A stretch of 64,000 bases of DNA from Ectobius pallidus (Eukaryota > Arthropoda > Insecta > Blattodea > Ectobiidae): assembly GCA_964059195.1 (NCBI GenBank), contig CAXKWD010000007.1:154799269-154863268 (forward strand), read 5' to 3'. Made by a program: the position numbers and the translations under genes. Under the pieces are notes generated by a model. It was not told where the DNA came from, made no database searches, and saw only the letters and a list, made by a program, of their open reading frames with translations. Numbering within the stretch: position 1 is the first letter of the stretch; every line of letters starts with the position of its first letter. Positions 41,805 through 51,839 of the stretch are shown here, piece by piece.

Positions 41805-42585
41805 TAAGGACCGGATTTTTAGGTTTTTAAAAACACTGTTTTAGGTTTTCCAATAGGTGAAATAGTTTTTTTTTTTTTTAGGTTTTTTTGTCCAAAATAT
41901 CGTTTTTGGGTAGAATAATTGGTTTAATGAATTTGAATGTGCTACATAGGATTCAAAACATAATACTTGTAAAGTTTAACTTTACAAAATTAAATTAAAT
42001 TTGTGTAAACTCGCTTTAGGACAAAGAATTGAAGAAAGAAAGCATAAACAATCAAAAGATGCAGTGAAAAGAAGATTGCCTCACATAGCCTGGTTACAGT
42101 ATATCTCTAAATATCTTTCAAGATTCTCAACTGTGAAGTTCTTCCTGTTATCTCTTAGAATACATTTGAAGGCAGAAAATGTCCTATCAACCTCACATGA
42201 CATCAACAGTGGTTGTTCGTACGAATATTTTTAAAGGAATACTCCGATACTCTTAGACGTCCTCTCTTGATACTGTCATCCTAGACGACATTGTGTTGAA
42301 CGAAACGCTGGTGGTATTAATTTCAACCCGACAAAAATTGTCTCTCCGCAAAATATCGATTTCTCAACTAACAAACAAAAAAGACAAAAAGTAGCCTAAA
42401 TTAGACATTTTAGGTTTAATATCCCGCTTAGGTACATTTAGGTTTTTATACCCCATTTAGGTATTTTTAGGTGCCACAGAATTAATGTGGGTGAATCCTA
42501 TGGACATGATTCGAAAAAGTGTATGGTCGCTTTTTGTTTTGGAAGTAAGGAAAAAATAGGTAAAAACCTAAGAATCCGGTCCCTA
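41805..42585. mobile_element. hAT-like element with exact 8-bp TSD GTAATAAT
   Basis: TIRs TAAGGACCGGATTTTTAGG and (complement) TAGGGACCGGATTCTTAGG. TSD at 41797-41804 and 42586-42593. TTTTAGGT motifs flank a 77-codon frame (42001-42234), which I do not recognise. Confidence 0.92.
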
Positions 42586-42612
42586 GTAATAATAGTAGTA
42601 ATAGTAATAATA

Positions 42613-43016
42613 GAGGGATGAAAATGTGGACTGGAAAAAATTGCATAACGACGAGCTTCATGACCTATACTCTTCACCGGATATAGTAAGGGTAATTAAA
42701 TCGCGAAGGAAGAAATGGGCTGGACATGTTGCACGCTTGGAGGAGGAAAGACATATCTCAAATGTATTGACCGTGAGACCCGAAGGGAAAAGACCACGCG
42801 GAAGACCTAGACGTAGGTGGGAGGACAATCTTAGAATGGATTTAAGGGAAGTAGGATTTGCTAGGGATGATTGGATGGAGTTAGCACAGAATAGGGTTGA
42901 ATGGCGGGCTCAGGTAAGCGCAGCAATGAACCTTCGGGTTCCATAATATAGATAATATTCCTTTATTTTTCTAATGAATTGTCTATTGCCATTGAGTAAG
43001 TAAGTAAGTAAGTATA
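42613..43016 (+). mobile_element. LINE E, 5'-truncated copy with (TAAG)n tail
   Basis: Coding part plus about 50 bp of UTR (GAATTGTCTATTGCCATTGA) and the TAAGTAAGTAAGTAAGTA tail. It shows that the plus end of the family is a tetranucleotide tail, matching the complement at 17189. Confidence 0.85.
42617..42946 (+). CDS. LINE E protein, C-terminal fragment (open)
   Basis: Open for 109 codons and a TAA. It reads DENVDWKKLHNDELHDLYSS, PDIVRVIKSRRKKWAGHVAR, LEEERHISNVLTVRPEGKRP, RGRPRRRWEDNLRMDLREVG, and ends AAMNLRVP. It is the C-terminal tail of a non-LTR retrotransposon reverse transcriptase-type protein, abundant in insect genomes. The basic GKRPRGRPRRRW patch and the RKKWAGHVAR helix are the family hallmarks. 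The RT catalytic region is missing, so it is a 5'-truncated copy. The 3' UTR (to 42996) and a (TAAG)n tail at about 42996-43013 follow. It sits in a GTAATA-rich microsatellite, and ATAGTAATAAT occurs on both sides, a plausible TSD. It has no frame-breaking change, so it is the youngest LINE E piece here. Confidence 0.85.
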   Translation, partial: DENVDWKKLHNDELHDLYSSPDIVRVIKSRRKKWAGHVARLEEERHISNVLTVRPEGKRPRGRPRRRWEDNLRMDLREVGFARDDWMELAQNRVEWRAQVSAAMNLRVP

Positions 43017-43024
43017 GTAATAAT

Positions 43025-43691
43025 TAGGGCAAGGCATTTGATGATTTTGCATCTGTTTTATATGAAGGTTAAAAGATAGCTCGAATAGCCTATATATTAT
43101 AAATGTGTATCATGAAATAATTGCTTTATTTTGCATGTTTCGTCATTTTCAAGAGATAGGTAATTTTCTGGCATCTTTTAGGTCATTTTCGGAATATTTA
43201 GGTCACTTTCGGCATTTTAGGTCATGTTTCAGTGGAGGTAGGAGCTTTTACATGTACAAGTCGTTACTTTCAGACAATAGACAATCGTTTTTATTTGAAA
43301 ATCTCCACCAAGTCTTCATAGTTCATTTTAATTCAGGTTTAATGTAAACACCATAGCAGTTTGTCTTGCAGCAATAAAGAATGATTTTTTCTTTCTCTTT
43401 AAATTGCACATAGGCCTATTAATTTGCTATGGGCAATTTGTTGGGCATGCCAGATCAGAATTTTTTTTTTCACTAAGGTTGTCCAAGTAGTGTAGATTTA
43501 GGCCAACTTACTTTTTTTGTAATAAAATTGTCACCCGTTAAATTGCTTTTAGAAATTCATCACTTAAAAAAAAATATAAAAATATAAGTAGTAATGATAA
43601 ATTTAATGGTCTTTTTTAAAAATTTGTGTAATTTTTTCCCTATTTTTAGGTCATAAATGCATTTTTTATTATTTTATTGTAATGCCTTGCC

Positions 43692-43694
<3 letters not shown>
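43025..43694. mobile_element. hAT-like element with exact 8-bp TSD GTAATAAT
   Basis: TIRs TAGGGCAAGGCATTTGATG and (complement) TATGGCAAGGCATTACAAT. TSD at 43017-43024 and 43695-43702. The interior has TTTTAGGTCATTTTCGG and ATTTAGGTCACTTTCGG repeats. Non-coding. Confidence 0.9.
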
Positions 43695-43757
<63 letters not shown>

Positions 43758-43770
43758 GTAATAATAAAAG
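43695..43770 (+). repeat. (TAA)n microsatellite
   Basis: Run of TAA triplets starting in the TSD of the element at 43025. Confidence 0.95.
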
Positions 43771-45344
43771 TAATATTAGATTTTTACTGCAAATTACCAC
43801 ACAAAAAGTTTATATATAATATTTATATATAGCTAGTATTTAAATGCCAACGGGTTGTTGGCCTATTTGCAGTGTAGAAAAATAAATAAATAAATAATTA
43901 TAATATACGGTCATTTGCTCATTTAAAATGAATAACAAACTGATGTTAAAACTATGAGACGACCTCATAGATTTAAGACAGTGTGATAGGAAGCAGGAGT
44001 ATGATATAGACACGTGCAGTTTGATTCCCATGGAGGCTGTGACCTGAATAAACTGTAACAAGCGGCAATTAGCTACTGTGTAGGCTTCCCATCCCCTTCT
44101 ACCGTTCAGTTTGTTTCGATACTTGAAATAAATTGTGACAAAAGAACCGCGGTTATGAAATACATGACCAATACACCGGTATGTATTCATTCGACTATGA
44201 CTCAAGAAATTTGCATTTCTTAAATACTTGACCATTATAGCCTACCGAAAGCATTCATTCGCCAATACCTCAAGAAAACTTGATTTCTTAAATGCATGAC
44301 CGGTATAGCCTGCCGGTTTGTGTTAATTTGCTTATAATGCAGGCAAAACTTCAGCCTTTAAATACATATGAGCCTGATTTTTTGGTGAAATAAAACGTCT
44401 GATTTCGGTATTATCTTCTATTTCGTTGAATATTTAGCGAAATGTGCTATTTTATAGAAAAGGGCAAATGTATTTCATATTCATATTATTATAAAACACT
44501 AGTTGAAAATAAAAATAAATTTTAGTTTCAATGATGCAAGAAATTACAATTAATTACAGTATTCCTTATGTACATTTTGAATTGTTTTGTACATTTTAAA
44601 TTGAACTGATCACTAAATATAAATAAGTTAATATAATGTATATATAGGCCTATATATACATTATATATATATTATGTATTATACCTATAATACAGCTAGG
44701 CTATATACATACTCATATTTTCAATTTTAATTATTGATCCAAATTACAAATAAGGGTAAACAAATGTGGTTTCGAACGCCACCCGAAGGAGCAAAGCTTA
44801 TGCTCGGAGGCGATTTTGTTCAATACAATAAAGTAATTTAGACTAAAACAACTATTTACACTAATTCAAAAAATTGACTTACAGAACATAGAAAAGTATG
44901 ATTTAATATTATTTACAGTAAGGACAGAACTTGTTATATTTGCAACAATGGAAATGCATGAATAAATACAACTATATATATATTATATATATATAATTAT
45001 ATATACAGTACTATATATCGTCCTTTCTAAAAATCCCTTCTTATGCCTCTGAGTTTCCATACCCCAACCCGACACCATGCCAAACCCATTCTTTGTTTCT
45101 TGGAGCTACCTGAGACATAATTTTCCAATCCCCAAATTTCTTTCATTTTAATATAGAACAGTAGGATAAAACTAAATATAGCTAAGGAAAGCTGATTTGT
45201 AAAATTTCGCGCTTATCACTATTATAAAAAAATTCAGTCCCTAACGATCAATCTGTAGCCTATGCATTCGATATGGGCCAAGAAAAACGCTCTGGGTCGA
45301 TCTAAGTCCGGCTTCCGGTACATGCATATTTATATTTTTTTTGC
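43771..45344. other. No gene; a 67-bp tandem duplication and AT microsatellites
   Basis: A 67-bp unit (AATACATGACC...TCATTCG...CTCAAGAAA) is repeated about 2.5 times at 44153-44340. (TA)n-type patches lie at 44635-44680 and 44970-45020. A degraded CACCCGAAGGAGCA hairpin lies near 44782. Otherwise unassigned. Confidence 0.5.
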
Positions 45345-45351
45345 ACGACGT

Positions 45352-45842
45352 AACTAATTAGTGGTACTTACGAATATTGTTGCCGTGGATCGTAACTTGA
45401 CATTCCCGCACGCAATCTGGTTGCTATGAAAACAAAAGAAATCTCCGTGCGGTAAAAATTACAAAAAGCACAAGTGCCGTAAGTAAAACCATCATAATAC
45501 AAGCCTTTATGGCCCAAGGCCCCCCCCCCCCCAGTTTGTGGCGACTTTAATAAGACAAATATTCAGTTCCCATAACAACCAACACATGCGAATAACTTTC
45601 TGAAATATAACATCCCTCTTCAATAGTGTATATACATAATATTTTCAGGTAATATCTCAATTAATATAAATAAATTGATATAAATATTCATCGTGCAAAA
45701 ATTAGCATGCAATTCTCGTGCCGTAAGCGCATAACGGATCTCGGAAATTGAAAAAACTCGGCGCAAGCGCCTCTTTTTTTTCAAACTCTTTCCTCGATCC
45801 GTACGCACCGCTTGCGGCACTTGTATCGCAATATACTATTAC
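45352..45842 (+). mobile_element. Family G element, copy 3 (uninterrupted)
   Basis: TAACTAATTAGTGGTACTTA to CTTGTATCGCAATATACTAT, with hairpin 45715-45820. It shows the empty site of the Helitron insertion seen in copy 1 (AACCATCATAATACAAGCC). Confidence 0.85.
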
Positions 45843-45849
45843 TTACTCT

Positions 45850-46204
45850 GTTGCTTATTGTATTATTTGTAACACTCTGACAATCCGGATTCTATATTTA
45901 ATTTCACGACGTATTCACATCACAAACTCCATCTAGATAATTTGCTGCAGCGTTGCTCTACTCTGGGATGTTTTAATTGTGCATGGAAACTGACTCACTT
46001 CTTGGAGCTTTTATCAGTTAATTAGGTTCAAATTGAGACACGCGCGAATGGGACAGATGTCAGTGGAAACCCTAGCATTATTATGTGTGACGGCAGACGT
46101 GCGTCTGTTTGACCCTTGACCCTGTTGAGTTCATTCCTCGTAATAATACAGAATCCACTGTCTGGAAATAGTAGTGTGAGGATTCAAGAGGGCAGTAGAA
46201 TAAC
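45850..46204. other. No recognisable feature
   Basis: Unassigned, moderate GC, no coding recognised. Confidence 0.4.
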
Positions 46205-46401
46205 ATTTAAAAATAAAATCATTACTGTGTCTGTACGCGCTATAACTCAAATACGCTTTATCAGATTTTCATGAAACTTGGTATACGCATTTATAACATC
46301 CATGGGAAGAAGCCTGTTGATAATGAACCAAATCGGAGTACCGGAGTAAAGCCCAATTTAGTGCATATTTTAAGGAAATATATTGGAAAGAATTCATCAT
46401 A
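46205..46401 (-). mobile_element. Family A element, copy 10 (single monomer fragment)
   Basis: GTGTCTGTACGCGCTATAAC, one monomer (CCAAATCGGAGTACCGGAG) and AAAGAATTCATCATAGG. Both outer parts are missing. Confidence 0.8.
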
Positions 46402-46489
46402 GGTAATCCCACGAGAGTTGACGACTGCGCAGCCGCGAATATATCTGATGAAACTCGTCAACTCGAGTTGGATTTATTAAGACTATTCC

Positions 46490-46947
46490 TTTCTTTCTTC
46501 TTTCTTTTTCGTAGTTTTACCTCTCCCTTTTAGGATTTAAGCGACCCATGCCGCCCGGGCCTTACAGGGCCACGACCTGTCGGGAGAGGGATTACCTTTT
46601 GGATCACATACATACTTTTTTGACCAGACAAGGACATGGAGGGCCTCCCCGGATGAGTGATCAGCCCAATGCCGGGGCCACCTCCGAGACAACACGAACA
46701 CATAGGACGATACACACCATTCACACACACACTCACTCAGAACAAGGCGAGGATGAGGACGAAGATGATAATGACGGCCAGATGATATCCGGGGACCACA
46801 AGGGCCTAAAGTTACCTGACATTTGTCTCATAGGTGAGGGAAAACCCCGGAAAAAACCTCACCTAGGTAACTTGTCCCGACCAGGAATCGAACCCGGGCC
46901 CGCTGCGTGAGAGGATTGGACGCATCCCCTGAGCCACAGCGGTGGAC
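46490..46947 (-). mobile_element. SINE C, full-length copy with 11-bp TSD
   Basis: On the minus strand: head GTCCACCGCTGTGGCTCAGG, B box GGGTTCGATTCC, GTCGGGACAAGTTACC, body, and tail GAAAGAAAGAAAG. Exact TSD AAGACTATTCC at 46479-46489 and 46948-46958. The 120-codon frame on the plus strand (HIHTFLTRQGHGGPPRMSDQ) is translated SINE. Confidence 0.95.
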
Positions 46948-46958
46948 AAGACTATTCC

Positions 46959-47235
46959 ATGAATAAAAATGTAACGGATTATACAAATAATAATTACGTT
47001 CGTGCTTTGTTGTATAAAAAAAATCTAACAGCTGAGAGATGACGGCGTACTATGTATCAACCATCCATGAATCCATTCGTGTTACCATGTTGTAACCAGT
47101 TCTACCAATGGTGCACATAAGACATAGTTAACTTCATTCAGCTAAGCTAACAGCAGAACAGAATAAAAGCACACGAACTGGCTTGCACAGAAATTGCTTT
47201 TAATCAATGTACATTTCTATTAATTCAATTTCCAT
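46959..47235. other. No recognisable feature
   Basis: Unassigned spacer between SINE C and family A copy 11. Confidence 0.4.
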
Positions 47236-47850
47236 AATATTATTGTTTCACAGTGTTCATATTCGGCTTTCGAAGTTGCAATACAGATAGATTTGACAAA
47301 TGGCACTGCCCACCCAGCGAAATGGCCAAGATATTATCGTCTTGGAGTCGCATTCGTGAGGTCCCATGTTCAAATCCCTTGACCGACCAATTTAACATGG
47401 TTTTTTTTCATGGTTTCCCCAGTCGTAAATGCAACTCCCGAATTGGATATTTACATACCATGAATCATCCTCACCATTTCATCTTGTATCATATCCAATT
47501 AAACTGATATCTGTTGAAATTTACTCCATAAAAATACACCAATAATAAAAACAATTGACAATCAATAGTTCCATGGCCTACCCTACTATATAGACACACA
47601 TCCCGAACTCCTAATATGGCCTCGCAGCTAAAAGGAGTATAAACACAGCTGAATTTAAAAATAATACAATACCCACATATTCCTTAACTTATGCTTATCA
47701 AACTTTAGACTTTGTTCTTCCGTAAACTCCGCCTAATGAATCAATTGGAGCTTAACCTAAGAAATCGATTTAAAAAAATTGATACTTGCAATTATCACTG
47801 ATTAAACAAAAGCATTCTGGCACTTTGTTACATCAGATACCTGATTAACA
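47236..47850 (-). mobile_element. Family A element, copy 11 (conserved block only, split by SINE B)
   Basis: It starts at GTTTCACAGTGTTCATATTC, is interrupted at 47310-47670, resumes CCACATATTCCTTAACTTAT and ends CATTCTGGCACTTTGTTACA...CCTGATT. Monomers and the other end are missing. Confidence 0.85.
47310..47670 (+). mobile_element. SINE B inserted in family A copy 11
   Basis: Head CAGCGAAATGGCCAAGATAT, GGAGTCGCATTCGTGAGGTC, B box GTTCAAATCCC, CATGGTTTCCCC, body, and end CTAAAAGGAGTATAAACACA with AATTTAAAAATAATA. The empty site is known from other A copies. Flanks CACTGCCCAC and CAATACCCAC are a probable, mutated TSD. Confidence 0.88.
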
Positions 47851-48367
47851 AAATGTGTTGTGAGAAATGATATTGTCCATGCCCAGGGTAGAGAAAGCTC
47901 TTTGATGCATCACTCCCGAAGTTTATTTTAATCTGTATTCTATAATTTGACTTCTTAATGTAGCTTATGTAAAAAAAATTGAGCAACAGGCATTGAAAGA
48001 TTATAAGTATGCATTGCCTTTTGGCAATTGCGTTTTTTGTACTTTGTTTTAATCTCATTTCGAGTAATCCTGTTAACGAGTTATAGGATATAATGAACTG
48101 CAGATGAATTTTCGTTCAAATATTTGAAAAAATCTAATATTTTTCCAACGTAGTATAATATTTGTGACTAAATAACATAAGAAGATATGTCAGTATTTAA
48201 ACAAATCACTTTATAATTCGGACATAATTGCAACAATACGCTGATATCTAGCGGCTAATAGTAAAAGCATTACATTTTTACCTTAACAGTACCCAATCCC
48301 TGTACAGACCGTGACCAAGGTATTTTAATTGCGTACTTTACCAGTGTGGCAATCCTGTGCTTAGAAA
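47851..48367. other. No recognisable feature
   Basis: Unassigned AT-rich sequence between A copies 11 and 12. Confidence 0.4.
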
Positions 48368-48780
48368 ATCCTTATTAAGTTAATTGCCAGAGTGGTACTT
48401 TATGAGATTGTGTGGTGGACAGGAAAATGTCCGTCTGCCTGTCTGTCCGTGTGTCTGAACGCGTGGTAACTTGAAAACGCTTTATCGGATTTTCATCAAA
48501 CTTGGTATACGCATTTATAACGCTCGTGGGAAGAAGCACGTTGATTTTGGACCAAATCGGTTGATCGGTACTGGAGTAATGACTAATTAACGGGCTCATG
48601 CTTTTTAAATGGCAAATCATCTCTGTACTACAAAACCGCGTTCCTAATCATTGAGAGCCTTGACTACAATGCAGTCAGATGTTTGTAAATTAATTATATT
48701 ACCTCTTCCTTTTGATGTGAGGTATTTGTAGTAATTTCGTTCTGTTGTTATCCCACTTATTCCTTCACATATGTTTATCA

Positions 48781-49195
48781 AAATAAATAAATAAATAAAT
48801 GTAGATATAAATAAAAATAAATAAAAGATTTAAAACACATCTAGCCGTTGAATAATTAAACACAGCTGCTGTTGATACGATATTGTGCATTCTATCGAAG
48901 TGTAGGCTACTGCTACCGAAATTTACATTATATTTTAATGTGAGTAGTTTTCAGTTTACACGCACTTGTGCAAGCAATATACTTAATGTAATTCCTGAAG
49001 GATTGATTTCAGATTAAATTTAATTCATGCATAACCTATACTGCTGCTCTAAACCTGAAACAAACATGTCAGCGAATCATAGATCTACTCTTATATCATT
49101 AATATTATTGGCAGTGCATTTTTTTTTTTTTAATGTTGACATATTTTAAGACTTTCTGATATCAGTGTATTCGAGTATGAATTAATGTTAAGAAT
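48781..49195. other. Unidentified insertion in family A copy 12
   Basis: It begins (ATAA)n and contains a T11 run at about 49120. A sequence flanks it (TATCAAA before, TTTAGACCTTTG after). No family match in the window. Confidence 0.5.
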
Positions 49196-49249
49196 TAAAC
49201 TTTAGACCTTTGATATTCCGTAAACCCTGCTTAATGAATCGATCTATAA

Positions 49250-49859
49250 CAGCGTTTCTCAACCTTTTTGAACCCGAGGACCTCTAAAATGCCTAAAAAA
49301 ATTTACAGATCCCTAATTTTACATCTACCCGGCCGCAGTCGATGGATTTTTCAGGACGTAAAAATCCTGGGCACGGAGTCCTCCGGGAGGGACTTTAAGC
49401 TAGGGGTCCCGTGTCGTAGATTTACGGCACGTAAAAGAACTCCAAGCCTACATTAGAGCCTCTGGACAAAATTTCTCGGCCCTTTCACGTCCAAGAAATA
49501 CTTAGTTTCCAGAGGGGGTTGCGAGGCGATGGGCTTACCACCTGTCCCTCTACCCTCTCTCGGAAAATAAGCATATCAAAATTAGTATAGGTAATGAAAC
49601 CTCCATTGGAGGCCCCTTCGCCCCACCTGGGGATCATAGGGTACCAGATACAGATAATTTTACATATCATTTTTAAAAGAAGGGCTATATTCTTAATATT
49701 TTGGGTATTAATTATAGGTCATTATAACGAAATATGTGAAACAATTTTACTTCTTTACTTTCTACTTGCTTTATGACATTTTTAAATTATGTCTGAGGAC
49801 AATCTGCACCATCTTCGCGGACCACCAGTGGTCCGCGGACCATAGGTTGAGAAACGCTG
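49250..49859. mobile_element. hAT-type MITE inserted in family A copy 12
   Basis: Ends CAGCGTTTCTCAACCTTTTT and (complement) CAGCGTTTCTCAACCTATGG. TSD ATCTATAA/ATCTATAG (49242-49249 and 49860-49867, one mismatch). Without its own insert it would be about 270 bp and is collinear with the minus strand of 9892-10131. Confidence 0.92.
49325..49654. mobile_element. 330-bp insertion inside the hAT MITE, 11-bp TSD
   Basis: Exact TAATTTTACAT at 49314-49324 and 49655-49665 brackets it. The sequence (CCCGGCCGCAGTCGATGG, GACTTTAAGCTAGGGGTCCC, TAGATTTACGGCACGTAAAA) has no A tail or tRNA box that I can place, but the TSD length suggests a retroelement such as a SINE. Confidence 0.75.
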
Positions 49860-49883
49860 ATCTATAGCTTAATTCGGAGATCT

Positions 49884-50314
49884 TTTTCATTCTTTCTTTC
49901 TTTCTTTCTTTCTTTCTTTGTCTTAGTTTTACCTCTCCCTTTTAGGATTTAAGCGACCCAAGCCGCCCGGGCCTGACAGGGCCACGATGTGTCAGGAGCG
50001 GGGTTATCTATGGATCACATACATACTTTTTTGACCAGACAAGGACATGGAGAGCCTCCCGGAGGAGTGATCAGCTCAATGTCGGGGTCACCTCCGAGAC
50101 AACACGAACACATAGGACGAGACACACCATTCACACACACACTCACTCCAAACAAGGCGAGGATGGGATGAAGATGATAATGACGGCCAGATGATATCTG
50201 GGGACCACAAGGGCCTAAAGTTACCCGATATTTGTCTCACAGGTGAGGAAAAACCTCAGAAAAAAAACCCCATCCAGGTAACTTGTCCCGACCAGGATTC
50301 GAACCCGGGTCCGC
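49884..50314 (-). mobile_element. SINE C inserted in family A copy 12, 13-bp TSD
   Basis: Tail complement TTCTTTCTTTCTTTCTTTC at the left, body, and B box complement GGATTCGAACCCGGG at about 50296. The 5' head upstream of the B box is missing. TSD AATTCGGAGATCT/AACTCGGAGATCT (49871-49883 and 50315-50327, one mismatch). Confidence 0.92.
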
Positions 50315-50432
50315 AACTCGGAGATCTATTACAAAAATAACTTCTGCATAGGTATATCATAATTGCAATTATCACTGATTAAACAAAAGCATTCTGACTC
50401 TTTGTTTATATCAGTTTAGCTGATTTTATTAT

Positions 50433-50800
50433 TTTTAAGGCTGGTAGGCTATGTAATTGAGTACAGTTTCTTGGTGCATGAAATGAGCTACTTGATGATT
50501 ACAATAATTGCGGGAGCAGCACGGGGGATGTTTAGTTCCGTCAAGAGTGGGTGGATGTTATCAATACATGCCGGAAGTAGAGGTGTCACTGAACCGGAAA
50601 CACCGCCATGTTAATCACAATAACAAAAGCCACATTAGTTGTGGCCACATGCGAACCACTTGTATCTAAGTAAGTACAAATACAGCAACGTGTATATTTA
50701 ATCTAAAGTATAGATATAGGTATAAAGATTGATGAATTAGTTCTGAACATACTTAACTTGAGACTGTAGGTCTATTTATAACAATGAATATGAAGTCGAC
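50433..50800. other. No recognisable feature
   Basis: Unassigned. Confidence 0.4.
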
Positions 50801-50966
50801 ATTGAAGCCTAAGGTTTTTAATGAGAATATTGAAGGAGAAACATTTATCTAGCACTGGGATTTAAACCCAGGACCTTTGGCTATCCGTCCCATTGCTCTA
50901 ACAATTGAGCTAAGCCAGAGTTCACTTGAGAGCGCCAGATGGAACCTCTCTCCTATGAAATGAAGT
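50801..50966 (-). mobile_element. SINE J, minus-strand copy
   Basis: Complement of a tRNA-like head (GCTTAGCTCAATTGTTAGAG), CCAAAGGTCCTGGGTTTAAA and CCAGTGC. Its head-proximal part (GAGCGCCAGATGGAACCTCT) is inverted against the next copy, forming a hairpin around 50962. Confidence 0.8.
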
Positions 50967-51420
50967 GAACTCTCTTCATAGGAGAGAGGTTCCATCTGGC
51001 GCTGTGAAGTGTACTTTGGCTTAGCTCAGTTGGTAGAGCAGTGGGAAGGAAGTTACTCCTCTGGGTCGCGAGCGACCCCTGGGGATCCCGTAAGGGGATA
51101 TTCACAGCGGATTTGTTACCGGGGTGCGCCAGTCCCTACCTACTTAAACCTAAGGACACATACACACACCCAGTCCTGAACCCGGGAAAGAAATTTTTCA
51201 CTACTGAAAAATCCCCAACCCGGCCGGGAATCGAACCCGGGCCGCCGGAGTGGAAGGCAGGAGCGCTACCGACTCACCCACGGCGGCGGACTAGAGCAGT
51301 GGGACGGATAGCCAAAGGTCCTAGGTTCAAATCCCTGTGTCAGAGGAATTTTTCTGCTTTATTATTCTCATGAGAGACAAAATCTATGGTTCATGAATGC
51401 ATATATATCCACATTGAATG
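50967..51420 (+). mobile_element. SINE J, plus-strand copy split by SINE M
   Basis: CATAGGAGAGAGGTTCCATC, GGCTTAGCTCAGTTGGTAGA, [insert], GATAGCCAAAGGTCCTAGGT with B box GGTTCAAATCCC, then GTCAGAGGAATTTTTCTGC and TATATATCCACATTGAATG. It is tRNA-like but continues well beyond a tRNA at both ends. Confidence 0.85.
51047..51291 (-). mobile_element. SINE M inserted in SINE J, exact 13-bp TSD
   Basis: On the minus strand: GTCCGCCGCCGTGGGTGAGT, GGTAGCGCTCCTGCC (A-box region), B box GGGTTCGATTCCCG, GGTTGGGGATTTTTCAGTAG, GTGTCCTTAGGTTTAAGTAG and end CCAGAGGAGTAACTTCC. TSD TAGAGCAGTGGGA at 51034-51046 and 51292-51304. It is 245 bp, complete. Confidence 0.95.
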
Positions 51421-51529
51421 TTAACTGTACAATAACAATAGAAGCCCGGTCACAAAAATCACTCACAGTACTGCATAATATGACATAATTTGTCTGACAG
51501 TGAGGTAGACCATTAAGGGCAATCAGTCA

Positions 51530-51745
51530 TAGGAGAGAGGTTCCATCTGGCGCTGTGAAGTGAACTCTAGCTTAGCTCAGTTGGTAGAACAGTGGCACGG
51601 ATAGCTAAAGGTCCTGGGTTCATATTCCAGTGTCAGAGGAATTTTTCTCTTATAATATTATCGTGTAATGTCCAACAGAGACAATAATCATGATTGCATA
51701 TATATCCATCTTATTTTAACTGTACAATAACAGTGGAAGCACCAA
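51530..51745 (+). mobile_element. SINE J, intact plus-strand copy
   Basis: CATAGGAGAGAGGTTCCATC, AGCTTAGCTCAGTTGGTAGA, GGTCCTGGGTTCATATTCC (B box), GTCAGAGGAATTTTTCTC, and GTCCAACAGAGACAATAATC. It shows the empty site of SINE M (TAGAACAGTGGCACGG). Confidence 0.88.
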
Positions 51746-51839
51746 TGAACAAGCAGTTCTGGAAATTCTCCGTTCTTTCGATTTTTTTAGGATGTTAATA
51801 TAATATGGTAGATTTACCTAGTTTTCTTGAGTAATGGAT

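Larger units (their letters stand above)
48368..50432 (-). mobile_element. Family A element, copy 12 (interrupted three times)
   Basis: A sequence is present at 48368-48603, 48745-48780, 49195-49249, 49860-49883 and 50315-50432, in the normal order from TTGCCAGAGTGGTACTTTAT to CATTCTGACTCTTTG...CTGATTTTATT. The interruptions are an unidentified block (48781-49195), a hAT element and a SINE C copy. Confidence 0.85.

Noticed and set aside
46548..46910. 120-codon open frame with a histidine-rich peptide
   Set aside because: It lies wholly inside a full-length SINE C bounded by an 11-bp TSD; the same text appears in both strands and frames of the other SINE C copies.
51018..51345. tRNA gene candidates (A and B boxes at SINE J, and similar at 34775, 40326, 46860, 4968)
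   Set aside because: Each is the head of a longer dispersed repeat, several with TSDs and tails. I could not draw a complete cloverleaf with a proper anticodon arm.
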